Positions 47,669-57,543 of a DNA stretch of 64,000 nucleotides are shown in pieces (position 1 is the first letter of the stretch; each line of letters opens with the position of its first letter). The notes beneath the pieces were generated by a model that was not told where the DNA came from, did no database searches, and was given only the letters and a program-made list of their open reading frames with translations. The stretch comes from Acidobacteriota bacterium (GTDB taxonomy: Bacteria; Acidobacteriota; Blastocatellia; UBA7656), in assembly GCA_040754075.1 (NCBI GenBank), contig JBFMDH010000005.1:62001-126000 (forward strand). The letters are read 5' to 3'. The translations under genes and the position numbers were made by a program.

Positions 47669-49222
47669 TCATTGAGTTGAAGCTGATTGACCAACCAACT
47701 GTGGGACTTTCGTTGTGCCGAACGCCACATTATGTTCGCCATCAATCACCAGTTGTTCACCGTCAAAGCGGAATTTCATGGTTGAATAAAATGGCGTCTC
47801 ATAGAGCGCCAGTTTAACCGTAAAGAGATTATCACCTGTCCAACCCCCGCTTGCGGCAATCAATGGATTTTCTGGCACGCTTAAAACCCGTTCGAGGCCG
47901 TTGGCAAAACTGCCGCGACTTTTTGCCCAGGAACCAATGCCGATTGGCAGGCGCGTTTCTCCTGCGCGTGTGCGCACCTGTAGCGTTGGCGAAGCGGAAC
48001 TGAAATCAAGCGCCAACGCTTGAATGCCGCGTTCGTTTTCACCAAATTCATACCATCTTCCCGATACTTTCGCGGCAATCGGCGCAGTCGGTTGTCCAAC
48101 TGCAAGCCGCATGCTTAAACCCGCGAGCCTCGTTTGCAATTGCCTGTGGGCTGTAACATTTTCCGGCAAACGCTCGGCTTTCATCGCCGGCAACAATTTA
48201 TCCCAGACCAGATTCATGACCTGTTGCATATCGCGCACCCCGCTGGTAATTGCAATCACCGCATCCAGTTCAGGAATGACAAAACAATATTGCCCGAACG
48301 CGCCGTCGCCTCTGTAGGTGTTGTGCCGCGAACGCCAGAACTGATAGCCGTAACCCTGATCCCAATCGCTTTTCGGCGAAGAACCGTTGGCGGTCTGCCT
48401 GGCGGTTGCTTCTTCAACCCATGCGGCAGGAATGAGTTGTCGCCCGTTCCACTTGCCTTTCTGCAAATACAACTGCCCGAAGCTGGCAATATCTTCGGTG
48501 CGAATGCGCAACCCATAAGCGCCCACGATGATGCCCTGTGGGTCTGCTACCCATTGGGGATTTTCAATTCCCAATGGCTCAAATAATCTCGGCATCAGGT
48601 AATCGCGCACGGTCATCCCTGTGACCTTCTGCACGATAGCCGAAAGCATGTAGGTTGCGGGCGAGTTGTACAAAAAATGCGTTCCCGGTTTGAACGGCAC
48701 AGGATGCGCAAAAAATTTTTTCGCCCACGTCCCCGTCCCTTGAAAAAGTTGTGGTTCGCTTTGATGCCCGGTTGCCATGCGTAGCAAATCGCGCACCCGC
48801 ATGGCGCGCAGATTATTTGCAGGCTCCGCCGGAGCATCTTCCGGGAAGAATTTCAGCACCTCGTCATCAACGCTCAGTTTGCCTTCGGCAATCGCCAACC
48901 CGATTGCCGTCGAGGTGAAACTTTTGCTCAGTGAATAAAGCATATGCGGAGTCTTCGCATCATAAGGATGCCACCACGCTTCAGCGACTACATAACCATG
49001 ACGCACCATCATAAAACTGTGCAGGGCATCAATCTCTTTGTCGGCAGCTTCGATGAAGGCAAGAATCGCGGATGAGGCGATGCCTTGTCGTTCAGGCGTG
49101 CTGCGCGGCAGTCGCTTTGCCGAAGTCTCTGTCTTTTTTGCCAAGTTGCGCGCTTGCTGACGAGCAAGCGCCGGCGTGAGAGCGAGTACAAGAAGCAAAT
49201 AAATGAGCAGGAATTTTCGCAT
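47669..49222 (-). CDS. Secreted serine hydrolase, class C beta-lactamase family
   Basis: This 517-residue protein has a signal peptide (MRKFLLIYLLLVLALTPALA). It has the serine beta-lactamase/penicillin-binding fold: MLYSLSKSFTST (SxxK with catalytic Ser and Lys, near 95), a YNSP-type tyrosine motif (FLYNSPATYML, near 180) and a C-terminal beta-strand motif HNTYRGDGAFGQYCFV replacing KTG. Such proteins are usually esterases, peptidases or amidases rather than true beta-lactamases. The final 150 residues are a separate beta-rich domain. It is probably periplasmic and cleaves an ester or amide of unknown identity. Confidence 0.85.
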   Translation of the reverse strand: MRKFLLIYLLLVLALTPALARQQARNLAKKTETSAKRLPRSTPERQGIASSAILAFIEAADKEIDALHSFMMVRHGYVVAEAWWHPYDAKTPHMLYSLSKSFTSTAIGLAIAEGKLSVDDEVLKFFPEDAPAEPANNLRAMRVRDLLRMATGHQSEPQLFQGTGTWAKKFFAHPVPFKPGTHFLYNSPATYMLSAIVQKVTGMTVRDYLMPRLFEPLGIENPQWVADPQGIIVGAYGLRIRTEDIASFGQLYLQKGKWNGRQLIPAAWVEEATARQTANGSSPKSDWDQGYGYQFWRSRHNTYRGDGAFGQYCFVIPELDAVIAITSGVRDMQQVMNLVWDKLLPAMKAERLPENVTAHRQLQTRLAGLSMRLAVGQPTAPIAAKVSGRWYEFGENERGIQALALDFSSASPTLQVRTRAGETRLPIGIGSWAKSRGSFANGLERVLSVPENPLIAASGGWTGDNLFTVKLALYETPFYSTMKFRFDGEQLVIDGEHNVAFGTTKVPQLVGQSASTQ

Positions 49223-49386
49223 GCTATGCCTTTCCGTAAATGGTGAAGTGTCTGTCGGAATCGTTTGCCGGTTGATGTATAAAAGCGTAATTAAAGCGCC
49301 GTGAAATTATTCACGGCGGTCTATTCCAGCACACCCACATTCTCTCAAATCGCTTTTGTCGATGGATGACGAACCTTGAAATACCT

Positions 49387-50736
49387 TCAGGCTTTGTATT
49401 TCATCGGCTCAGGGTGAATCCAGGGGGCGCGGTACTTTCGCGCCAGGCGTTTATTCGCCTCTTCATCGCCGATGACGCGCTGTTTCTGCGCGTCCCAATT
49501 CAACGTCCGCCCAAGATCAAAGGAGATATTGGCGAGAATACAACTCGCCGTTGAAATATGCCCTTCTTCGATGCTCGCCACCGGCTTGCTGCGCTTTTCG
49601 ATAGCCCGTAAAAAATCCTTCATATGTCCGCGAATCGCCGGAGCGACGTGCTGTTCCAAATCCTTTTCGGTTTTGTCCTCAGGGTATTGTTCCAATTCAT
49701 AAGCCACATCGCGGTGAATCGGCTGACCTTGTCCGATGGGAATAAAATCATAACCGTAAACGCTTGCCTTGAGCGTCCCTTTGTCACCATAAAGGGTCGC
49801 GCCCCAGGGGTATTTCGGATCGTTCGGGTGTCCCCAACTGCGATGTTGCCAGATGACTCGCAGGTCATCGAATTCAAAGGTAGCGGTTTGGGTGTCGGGA
49901 ATATTGGCTTTGCTGCTTTTATCAACCAGTATGCCGCCGCTCGAAGAAATCCGTTTCGGCCAGCCGAGTCCCATCATCCAGCGCACCGTATCCAGCATGT
50001 GTATGCACATATCGCCGAGAATGCCGTTGCAGTATTCGTTAAACACGCGCCAGCCACGCGGATGAACCAACCGATTGTAAGGTCGCATCGGCGCAGGTCC
50101 TGTCCACATTTCATAATCGAGATAATCGGGCGGCGCGGAATCGGGCGGATTTTCGGTCGAACGCATATGGTAATAGCAATAAATTTCCACCAAGCCGATT
50201 TTGCCCAGTTTGCCTTCGCGCAGAATGCGGTCGCGGGCTTCGATTAAATGCGGCGTGCTGCGGCGCTGGGTGCCGACCTGCACGACGCGTTTATATTTAT
50301 TCGCCGCCGCCACCATCGCCTGCCCTTCGATGACATCAACGCTGATGGGCTTTTGCAGGTAGACATCGGCGCCCGCTTCGACCGCGGCAATCATCGGCAG
50401 CGCGTGCCAGTGGTCGGGCGTGGCTAGGAGCACAATGTCCAAATCTTTTTCGCGAAGCAGGGCGCGATAATCGCTATAAGTTCGCGGCGTTTTCTTTGAT
50501 GCCTGTCGTTCGGCAATCATTGAGGCAGCCTCGCCAAGCATGCGTTTATCGACATCACAAATGGATACGACTTCGACCGGCGCGACTTGAATCAAGCGAA
50601 AGAGGTCTAATTTGCCATACCAACCGCTGCCGATCAGTCCGACGCGCAGTTTGCGGTCTTGAAATTCTTCGCCGTAGAGTTGGCGGGCTAATAAAAATCC
50701 GGCGGCGCTGGTTTGTAAAAATTGTCTGCGATTCAT
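49387..50736 (-). CDS. Tat-exported Gfo/Idh/MocA oxidoreductase
   Basis: This 449-residue protein has a twin-arginine signal (MNRRQFLQTSAAGFLL) at its N-terminus, then a Rossmann NAD(P) domain (VGLIGSGWYGK, VSICDVDKR) and the family motif region ATPDHWHALPM and YLQKPISVDV. The usual EKP is QKP here; the Lys is kept. It should oxidise or reduce a sugar or inositol derivative with a bound nicotinamide cofactor outside the cytoplasm. GGAG 8 bases before the ATG at 50736 fixes the start over 50832. A paralogue lies at 59196. Confidence 0.87.
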   Translation of the reverse strand: MNRRQFLQTSAAGFLLARQLYGEEFQDRKLRVGLIGSGWYGKLDLFRLIQVAPVEVVSICDVDKRMLGEAASMIAERQASKKTPRTYSDYRALLREKDLDIVLLATPDHWHALPMIAAVEAGADVYLQKPISVDVIEGQAMVAAANKYKRVVQVGTQRRSTPHLIEARDRILREGKLGKIGLVEIYCYYHMRSTENPPDSAPPDYLDYEMWTGPAPMRPYNRLVHPRGWRVFNEYCNGILGDMCIHMLDTVRWMMGLGWPKRISSSGGILVDKSSKANIPDTQTATFEFDDLRVIWQHRSWGHPNDPKYPWGATLYGDKGTLKASVYGYDFIPIGQGQPIHRDVAYELEQYPEDKTEKDLEQHVAPAIRGHMKDFLRAIEKRSKPVASIEEGHISTASCILANISFDLGRTLNWDAQKQRVIGDEEANKRLARKYRAPWIHPEPMKYKA

Positions 50737-51075
50737 CACGGTTGCTCCACTCGAAAGATTTCTTAATCCATTTGATTGCTGCGCCATCATACGGCTACGC
50801 CAATCAACTCGCAACGTCAAAAGCGCGACCATCGCGTATCAGAAAAAATTCCCTTAAACATTAAGCAACCCCGTATGCGCGACTACATCTAAGGCGCGCG
50901 ATGAAATGCAAAACCGTTCGGCTCGCGATGAGGTAATCCCGCCTGTGGCTTGCGACATTAAGCTCTCGGCGAAGGAAGAAACACACATCAACATCATCGT
51001 AAGCCAGTCAATATGACAAAAGAGGCTTTTGCCTTGTTTAACCACCTGACAACTCGGTTGTCTAAGGAGACGTGT
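50737..51075. other. Divergent intergenic region
   Basis: These 339 bases lie between the oxidoreductase gene (minus) and the VIT/VWA gene (plus). The open frames inside lack ribosome sites. No convincing promoter hexamers or repeats were seen. Confidence 0.5.
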
Positions 51076-53070
51076 ATGATGAAATACAAAATTTGCACCG
51101 TCTGTTTGATGTTGCTCACCATTCCCTTACTCGCTTTTTCTGCCGCTGCGCAGACCCAGAAAGATAAAACCCTCTCCCCCTATTTCTTTGTGCAGGGCGA
51201 CCCTGCCGTCGATCACTTGCCGCTTAAAGAGACCCGCGTTGATATAAACGTTTCCGGCATCATCGCCGATGTGACGGTCAGACAAACCTATCGCAATGAA
51301 GGGACGCGACCGATCAATGCCCGATATGTTTTCCCTGCCTCCACACGCGCAGCGGTTTACGCGATGCGCATGCAAATCGGCAATCAGGTCATCGTCGCCA
51401 GAATCAAAGAACGCGAAAAAGCCAGAAAAGAATTTGACGAAGCCAAACAGGCAGGTAAGAGCGCATCGCTACTTGAGCAAGATAGACCCAATGTATTTTC
51501 CATGAATCTTGCCAACCTCAACCCCAATGAACAGGTTGACATTGAACTGCGCTACACGGAACTTCTGGCGCCGACCGATGGTGTCTATGAAGTGGTTTTC
51601 CCTACGGTTGTGGGCCCGCGTTATTCTTCGCAACCGGAATCGACGGCAACCGCTCAAGACCAATGGATTAAAAATCCCTATCTGCGTCAAGGCAATAAAC
51701 CGACAAGCACACTCCATATTTCAGCCAAAATTTCCGCCGGGGTTCCGATTCATGATTTAGCCTGCACCTCACACAAAATTGCTGCCGAGTGGCAAAGTCC
51801 GAGTGTCGCGCAGTTGATCTTAAATGAAGCGGATGCCTTGCAAGGGAATCGTGATTTTATCCTGCGCTATCGTCTGGCGGGCGAGCAAATCACTTCGGGC
51901 TTGCTGCTCTATCAGGGCAAGGATGAAAACTTTTTCTTGTATATGGCTGAACCACCCGCGCGCATTAACAACGCCGACATTCCGACTCGCGAATATATTT
52001 TTGTGGTTGACGTTTCCGGTTCAATGGAAGGTTTCCCGTTGAATACCGCCAAGCAACTGTTGCGTGATTTAATCGGACAACTCCGACCCACGGATATGTT
52101 CAACATCGTGTTGTTTGCAGGCGATGCGACGGTGCTTTCTGCGAAATCGCTTCCCGCAGACCAACAAAATCTCGCGAATGCTCTGCGCTTGCTTGACGAA
52201 CAACGCGGCAGCGGTGGCACTGAACTCCTTCCGGCAATGCAAAACGCCATGAACATCCCGCAACCGGAAGGCGTGTCACGCAGCATCGTGCTCGTCACCG
52301 ATGGCTATATTTCCGGCGAAAAAGGGGTATTTGATTACATCCGCGCAAATTTGAATCAAGCCAACGTGTTTTCCTTTGGCATCGGCACATCGGTGAATCG
52401 TTACCTCATCGAAGGCGTTGCCAAAGCCGGAATGGGTGAAGCGTTCGTGGTCACGCAGCCGGACGAAGCGCCGGCGATTGCCGCGAAATTCCGCGAGTAT
52501 ATTCAAAATCCCGTGCTCACAGACATTCAGGTGCGCGCGCAGGGTTTCGACATTTATGATGTTCAACCAACTTCATTCCCTGACCTGTTTGCCAATCGTC
52601 CGGTAATCCTGTTTGGCAAATGGCGGGGTTCAATTAGCGGCACGTTTGAACTCACAGGGAAAAACGGACAGGGAGATTACACATCTCGCCTCTACATCAC
52701 AGGCATGTTACCCGATGGAGCCAACAGCGCCTTGCGTTATCTGTGGGCGCGTTCGCGCATTGCCGAACTTTCCGATTACGGCTCAGGCGACATCGACACA
52801 GACCGCGTTGCCAGCATCACGGCTCTGGGCTTGAAATACAATCTGCTTACGCAATACACCTCATTCATTGCGGTTCGCGAAATCGTCACCAATCCCGATG
52901 GTTCTGCAAAAGATGTTGAGCAACCGTTGCCGCTGCCGCTTGGCGTCACCGATTTGGCAATCGGCGATGGCATCGAAACCGGCGATGAACCGGAACTCAT
53001 CTGGTTGATAGCGACCATTTCACTCATCACCCTGATTATGATTTATCGCGGACGGCGGCGTTTGGTATGA
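51076..53070 (+). CDS. VIT/VWA-domain surface protein, exosortase K substrate
   Basis: This 664-residue protein has a signal peptide (about 1-26, ending AAAQ). A VIT domain (VDHLPLKETRVDINVSGIIADVTVRQTY to LNPNEQVDIELRY, about 40-175) follows, then a von Willebrand A domain (about 300-475) with intact MIDAS FVVDVSGSMEG. The C-terminus, GDEPELIWLIATISLITLIMIY plus RGRRRL, is a sorting signal: short polar motif, one span, basic tail. AAGGAG 6 bases before the ATG at 51076 decides the start. The exosortase gene overlaps its last 4 bases, so the enzyme next door probably cuts this tail. The role is adhesion or protein-protein contact outside the cell. Confidence 0.85.
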   Translation: MMKYKICTVCLMLLTIPLLAFSAAAQTQKDKTLSPYFFVQGDPAVDHLPLKETRVDINVSGIIADVTVRQTYRNEGTRPINARYVFPASTRAAVYAMRMQIGNQVIVARIKEREKARKEFDEAKQAGKSASLLEQDRPNVFSMNLANLNPNEQVDIELRYTELLAPTDGVYEVVFPTVVGPRYSSQPESTATAQDQWIKNPYLRQGNKPTSTLHISAKISAGVPIHDLACTSHKIAAEWQSPSVAQLILNEADALQGNRDFILRYRLAGEQITSGLLLYQGKDENFFLYMAEPPARINNADIPTREYIFVVDVSGSMEGFPLNTAKQLLRDLIGQLRPTDMFNIVLFAGDATVLSAKSLPADQQNLANALRLLDEQRGSGGTELLPAMQNAMNIPQPEGVSRSIVLVTDGYISGEKGVFDYIRANLNQANVFSFGIGTSVNRYLIEGVAKAGMGEAFVVTQPDEAPAIAAKFREYIQNPVLTDIQVRAQGFDIYDVQPTSFPDLFANRPVILFGKWRGSISGTFELTGKNGQGDYTSRLYITGMLPDGANSALRYLWARSRIAELSDYGSGDIDTDRVASITALGLKYNLLTQYTSFIAVREIVTNPDGSAKDVEQPLPLPLGVTDLAIGDGIETGDEPELIWLIATISLITLIMIYRGRRRLV

Positions 53071-53828
53071 ACAAGAAATTGCATTGGACACGCATTGCGC
53101 AATGGGCAGTCGTTCTGCTTGTTGCTTTCACCCTCAAACTGTTTTACTCAAAGGCGAGCGCCAACGAGTTGCAATGGATACTCGCGCCGACGACTTCGCT
53201 GGTTGAACTCACCAGCGGCACCCGGTTTGAGTTTGAATCCTACACCGGCTATGTCAGCCAGGATCGCCGTTTCGTCATTGCTCCAGCCTGCGCAGGGGTG
53301 AATTTCTTAATCGCCGCTTTCCTGATGCTCTCGACGAGAAAGTTATTAAAAGCGCGCCAGCCCGCCGCATTGCAAGCGCGCCAGCCCGCCGCTGCCTGGA
53401 AATTCCTTCCGGCAGCGGCGCTCATCGCTTATCTGGTCACGCTCATTGCCAATACGGCGCGCATTGCGATTGCTTTGCATCTGGAGCAACTGTCGGATGT
53501 GAGCGGTCTGAGCGCCAATCAACTGCACCGCATCGAAGGCATCACCGTCTACTTTGTTTTTTTATTTTTACTCTTTATCGTGAACGAAAAAATCAGTGCG
53601 GGAAAATTTTCAGGTGGCTGGCGTCGCTTCTGCTATCCGATTCTGGCGTACTATACAATCGTGTTCCTGATTCCGCTCATCAATGGCGGATACAACAGGG
53701 GCGCGGCTTTCTGGGAATATTCACTTCTGGTTTTAGTGATTCCCTTACTGGTGATTTTGCCGCTGATAATTTTCTATGGGCTTGGGAAGCGCGTCGAGGT
53801 CGATGCAAATTCTAATGTCCAGGTGTAA
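53067..53828 (+). CDS. xrtK: Exosortase K
   Basis: This 253-residue membrane protein has about six or seven hydrophobic segments. The exosortase active site is visible: Cys75 in IAPACAGVNFLIAAF, Arg132 in LIANTARIAIAL and His154 in NQLHRIEGI. Exosortases cleave C-terminal sorting signals of exported proteins and may pass them to a surface acceptor. The size and motif wording fit the K subtype, which typically serves one adjacent target. Overlap with the VIT/VWA gene supports a single-target pair. The tandem Ala/Arg/Gln-Pro duplication (ARQPAALQARQPAAAWK, near 95-110) is a local repeat in a loop. Confidence 0.87.
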   Translation: MNKKLHWTRIAQWAVVLLVAFTLKLFYSKASANELQWILAPTTSLVELTSGTRFEFESYTGYVSQDRRFVIAPACAGVNFLIAAFLMLSTRKLLKARQPAALQARQPAAAWKFLPAAALIAYLVTLIANTARIAIALHLEQLSDVSGLSANQLHRIEGITVYFVFLFLLFIVNEKISAGKFSGGWRRFCYPILAYYTIVFLIPLINGGYNRGAAFWEYSLLVLVIPLLVILPLIIFYGLGKRVEVDANSNVQV

Positions 53829-53933
53829 CAGCTACTCGGTTTTCGTTCGGTTCAGAAATAGCCTGGGAATAGCGTTATTTGATAAAGTTTGAACGACGCT
53901 TTGAACGAACTACGATTACCTCAAATTGAGAAA

Positions 53934-54959
53934 ATGAAAAATCAAAACCGTCAACTGATTTTGACTGCCGTCATCGGCGCAATCCTTTGGGCAATCGTCA
54001 ACGGTCTGCCGGTCGCCGCGCTTCATCAACAAGAGAGCGCAACCTCAACGGCATTGCCGCCAAAGGCTCCCGCGCCTGCCGATAATCCGACCACTAAAGA
54101 ACGGATTGAACTGGGCAAACAGCTTTTCTTTGACGCGAGACTCTCCGGCGATAACACCATGAGTTGCGCCAGTTGTCATCTTCCCGAAAAAGCCTTTACC
54201 GATGGCTTGACGAAAGCCAAAGGCGCAGGCGGCAAATCGCTCACACGTAACACGCCCGGACTTACGAATGTCGGATTTTATACGCGCTACCTGTGGGACG
54301 GGCGGGCTGGGAGTCTCGAAGAGCAAGCCTTGATGCCGATTCAATCCGCCGATGAAATGAACCAGAAGCTTGCCGAGTTGGAAAAAGAATTGAATGCCAT
54401 TCCTCAATACGTCGCGCAATTTCGCGCGGCTTTTGGAACCGCTGCAACCAGTGATTCGATTGCCAAAGCCCTCGCCGCTTTTCAACGCGCCTTAATCAGT
54501 CGCAACGCCCCCTTTGACCGTTTTATTGCGGGCGACCAAAACGCGATTTCCGATGAAGCGAAATTGGGATGGGAACTGTTTCGTGGCGATGCCGGTTGCA
54601 TTCGCTGTCACAGCGGACCAATGTTTACCGATAATAATTTCTATCGACTCGGCACGACGTTTATAGATAAAGGGCGCGGCGCAATTACCGGCGAGAAGGC
54701 GAAATTTTATGCCTTTCGCGCGCCGGGTTTGCGCGATGTGGCAAGAACCGCGCCTTACCTCCACGATGGTTCGCTGGAAACGCTGTCGCAGGTTGTCGAG
54801 TTTTATTATCGCGGCGTTCCCAGAGGTTCAACGGACGGACTGCCGCTTGATGTTGCCCCGCTGCTCGGACAGAGCTATTCGGAGATTTCCGCAATCGTCG
54901 CCTTTTTAGAATCGCTCAATGGCGAACTGCCGAATATCTCACGCCCGGTTTTACCGTGA
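53934..54959 (+). CDS. Di-heme cytochrome c peroxidase family protein
   Basis: This 341-residue exported protein has a signal-like hydrophobic start (LILTAVIGAILWAIVNG). Two CxxCH haem sites, SCASCHLPEKAFTDG (near 80) and GCIRCHSGPMFTDN (near 225), define the bacterial CcpA/MauG family, which reduces peroxide in the periplasm with electrons from cytochromes or oxidises a partner. The C-terminal APYLHDGSLETL is typical. The ATG at 53934 is chosen because the signal peptide starts there; the TTG at 53889 lacks a ribosome site. It converges on the MtrB-like gene. Confidence 0.87.
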   Translation: MKNQNRQLILTAVIGAILWAIVNGLPVAALHQQESATSTALPPKAPAPADNPTTKERIELGKQLFFDARLSGDNTMSCASCHLPEKAFTDGLTKAKGAGGKSLTRNTPGLTNVGFYTRYLWDGRAGSLEEQALMPIQSADEMNQKLAELEKELNAIPQYVAQFRAAFGTAATSDSIAKALAAFQRALISRNAPFDRFIAGDQNAISDEAKLGWELFRGDAGCIRCHSGPMFTDNNFYRLGTTFIDKGRGAITGEKAKFYAFRAPGLRDVARTAPYLHDGSLETLSQVVEFYYRGVPRGSTDGLPLDVAPLLGQSYSEISAIVAFLESLNGELPNISRPVLP

Positions 54960-55095
54960 GATAAAAGCAGGCGATGAATTGCATCTGGAGCGGCTTGCAA
55001 AACAACTTTCTCAAATTGAAAAAGCGGTCACTGATTGCGAGACCATGAACGTCGCAGTCAAACACCTTCCTCAACTACCTCATCACCAAATTGAA

Positions 55096-55120
55096 AAGGA
55101 GCCTGAAATTCAGGCTCCTT
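55096..55120. terminator. Bidirectional terminator between convergent haem-related genes
   Basis: An 11-bp perfect stem (AAGGAGCCTGA, 55096-55106, with its complement ending 55120) has a 3-base loop. On the minus strand it is followed by TTTTCAATTT, a good U tract, so it mainly ends the MtrB-like transcript. The plus side lacks a T run. Confidence 0.75.
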
Positions 55121-55152
55121 ACTTCTCCCCGGTAAACAGGTGGCATCACGAA

Positions 55153-57516
55153 TTACCAGGAGAACCGCACATAGGCTCCCCACACATGAGCGTCATAGCC
55201 GGTGTAGCGGGAATCGAGTAACAGGAACCGTCTGCCATCCTGAGTCGCAGGTAACTGACCGAACTGATAAGGCTGCTGATTATCCCAGGCATAATCTTCA
55301 AGATGATAGGGTTCATAAATGTAACGCGTGCCGATAGCGAAATTCGGCGTCAGTTGGTAACTAATGTCCGAATTGAACTCATTGAGGCGCGTCTTGACAT
55401 CAGGGAACGGATAAGCCGCCGCATTCAGCACATTGATGGCTGATGGGGTGTTGGGATTGACTGTCGTCAATCGCGTTCTGCCAAATGAATAGCCATAATG
55501 CACATCGAGAAACAGTTTCTCTTTTGCCAGATACGTAGTGACGCCGAGTCCCAGAGTATCGAGCAGGTCGCGTTCATCCCGATTCCAACGATTCGCAAGA
55601 TCAAACGGCACTGCGGTCTTGGCAATCTGATTCAATGAATAGCTGTAACGGTCACGACCATAGTTGAAATAAAAGGTCGTTGCGTCGTTCACATTGCAGA
55701 GCAAATCGATGCTTCCGAAAGCTTGAATATATTTCGTCAAGCCGAAGAAGTTTTGATCATAGTCATCGCTCAAATACCCGAAGGTTCCCGATAAACCGAG
55801 TTGCGGATTGATGTGATATTGCCACTGCAAACTGGCATTGTGGCGCAGGCGTTTCGACTGATCGAACATTCGTAAACGATTAAACTCCAAAATGCCGGGA
55901 TTGTATTTGAGCGGGCTTCTATCGGAATAGGCGTAACTCAATCTTCCGGTAAAGCGGTTGGTCGGTTTGTAAGAAAACAAGGTGCTGATGGTGTGTTCAT
56001 TGCTTCTTTCAACCTGGCGATTTTCCCTGTCCCAGACATCAAGCTTGTATTCAAATTTCCAATCCAACGGATCGGCAATGCGCCAGACCGATTCGGCGCT
56101 CGCCATTTGATGCGTGAACGAGACCGGTTCATTTTCAATTGGCTTGGTGTTGATATTGGTACGCCAGAAAGATTCCCCGAAAGCCACATAACCGGGAAAT
56201 TTAATGTGATGCGTGACATTGTCATAGTCATACATTCGATAATGAAGATTGAACATCCAACTCTTCGTCACCCTGGTGGTAAACAAATGGTCTTGAGAGA
56301 AGGTATCAACTTCACCTTCGAGACTGCGACGCGGTAATGCCGCCACATCCGTCACACTCGTGCCCGCAGGCAAACCCGAAGCAACGATTGCCGAGTTCAA
56401 GGTATAGGGGAGAAAATCTTCATTCTGTTCCCACTGGCTCCAACCGAGCGCGCTTGCCCAACGCGAATCGTGCGGCAATTCGATGAAGCCTGAAATCATG
56501 AAAGTTTTCGCTTCATTGCTTGGCGCGAGAGCAAAGATGCCGCGCGCAAATGCCATGCGGTCAAATACCCCGCCGCTGCCGGTGGCTTGCTTATCGGTAA
56601 TGCGGAAGGGATTGTCGAAGGTCAATGAAGGAATGCGATTCTCAAATTTCGAGAAGGTGTAATCGGCATTGATTGCCCATTTGGCTCTCGTATAGCTGGT
56701 TCCGAAAGTGAACTGGTTGGTCAGATAATCAACCGGCGCAGGCAATTCTATAGAGAGTGCCCGGAAGGTATCGCCGGTCGGGGTTCCGACACGTTCATAA
56801 CTGCCGGTGCCGAGTGGACTGGTGCCGGTTTTTTTCTGATTCCACCAGTTGAATCGCAATTTCCAGTTTTCGGTAACATTTACCGTCTGGCGAAAATCAG
56901 TGGTGTGGCGCTGCACCCTGAGCGTAGAAAGTGGCAGGCTGCTGACATAATTCCGGACAAGCGCAGGCAGTTGGTCATTCGTAGCATTTTGAAAAGCCGT
57001 CTGCACATTGTCCGGTATCGTAAGCACGCCGCCCTCGCTTGAACTGAAGGGTGAACGCGCGCCGCGAGCATACAGATGCGGAATGCCTGTGTAATCAAAA
57101 GTGGTTCTGAAGGTTCCGTATCTGCCGAGGTCGAGGCGGTAACGCTGGTCGCGTTCGCTCGGTTCGCGACCCGTAAAGCGGAAAAACAGCGGTGAGGCGT
57201 CGGGATTTGCTGAAAGCGAAAACTTCCGCACATAAGCGCCCTCTCGCACTTTGCGATATTCTTCAAATTTCGATGGGCGGCTGCCATCAACGCTGGTGAT
57301 CTGTCCGCCGAATTCAAAAATCAGTTTGAATGGACGCGGCGTGTCCGCTTGCGGAAGCGCCGTGGTTTTAGTTGCGGTCTTGTCATTTGCAATGAGTTTC
57401 TTGTTGGCTGATGCATCAGCATTTTGTTGTCCAAAGGTCATCAACGGACAAACCAGAAGGAACCAAAGCAAAGAACAAAGAACAGACTTGGGTTGGAAAA
57501 CGATTCTTGTATTCAT
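55153..57516 (-). CDS. MtrB/PioB-like outer membrane beta-barrel
   Basis: This 787-residue protein has a signal peptide (LLWFLLVCPLMTFGQ) and then a long chain of amphipathic strands ending in Trp (FSW), as in outer membrane barrels. Text such as FRFTGREPSERDQRYRLDLGRYGTFRTTFDYTGIPHLY matches the MtrB/PioB family (PF11854), which holds a decaheme cytochrome in the outer membrane so electrons can cross. AAAGGAG precedes the ATG. The decaheme gene is directly upstream (28 bases). The lack of a CXXC-type motif at the mature N-terminus sets it apart from Shewanella MtrB. Confidence 0.87.
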   Translation of the reverse strand: MNTRIVFQPKSVLCSLLWFLLVCPLMTFGQQNADASANKKLIANDKTATKTTALPQADTPRPFKLIFEFGGQITSVDGSRPSKFEEYRKVREGAYVRKFSLSANPDASPLFFRFTGREPSERDQRYRLDLGRYGTFRTTFDYTGIPHLYARGARSPFSSSEGGVLTIPDNVQTAFQNATNDQLPALVRNYVSSLPLSTLRVQRHTTDFRQTVNVTENWKLRFNWWNQKKTGTSPLGTGSYERVGTPTGDTFRALSIELPAPVDYLTNQFTFGTSYTRAKWAINADYTFSKFENRIPSLTFDNPFRITDKQATGSGGVFDRMAFARGIFALAPSNEAKTFMISGFIELPHDSRWASALGWSQWEQNEDFLPYTLNSAIVASGLPAGTSVTDVAALPRRSLEGEVDTFSQDHLFTTRVTKSWMFNLHYRMYDYDNVTHHIKFPGYVAFGESFWRTNINTKPIENEPVSFTHQMASAESVWRIADPLDWKFEYKLDVWDRENRQVERSNEHTISTLFSYKPTNRFTGRLSYAYSDRSPLKYNPGILEFNRLRMFDQSKRLRHNASLQWQYHINPQLGLSGTFGYLSDDYDQNFFGLTKYIQAFGSIDLLCNVNDATTFYFNYGRDRYSYSLNQIAKTAVPFDLANRWNRDERDLLDTLGLGVTTYLAKEKLFLDVHYGYSFGRTRLTTVNPNTPSAINVLNAAAYPFPDVKTRLNEFNSDISYQLTPNFAIGTRYIYEPYHLEDYAWDNQQPYQFGQLPATQDGRRFLLLDSRYTGYDAHVWGAYVRFSW

Positions 57517-57543
57517 AACTTTCTTCTCCTTTCTGTTGTCCTT

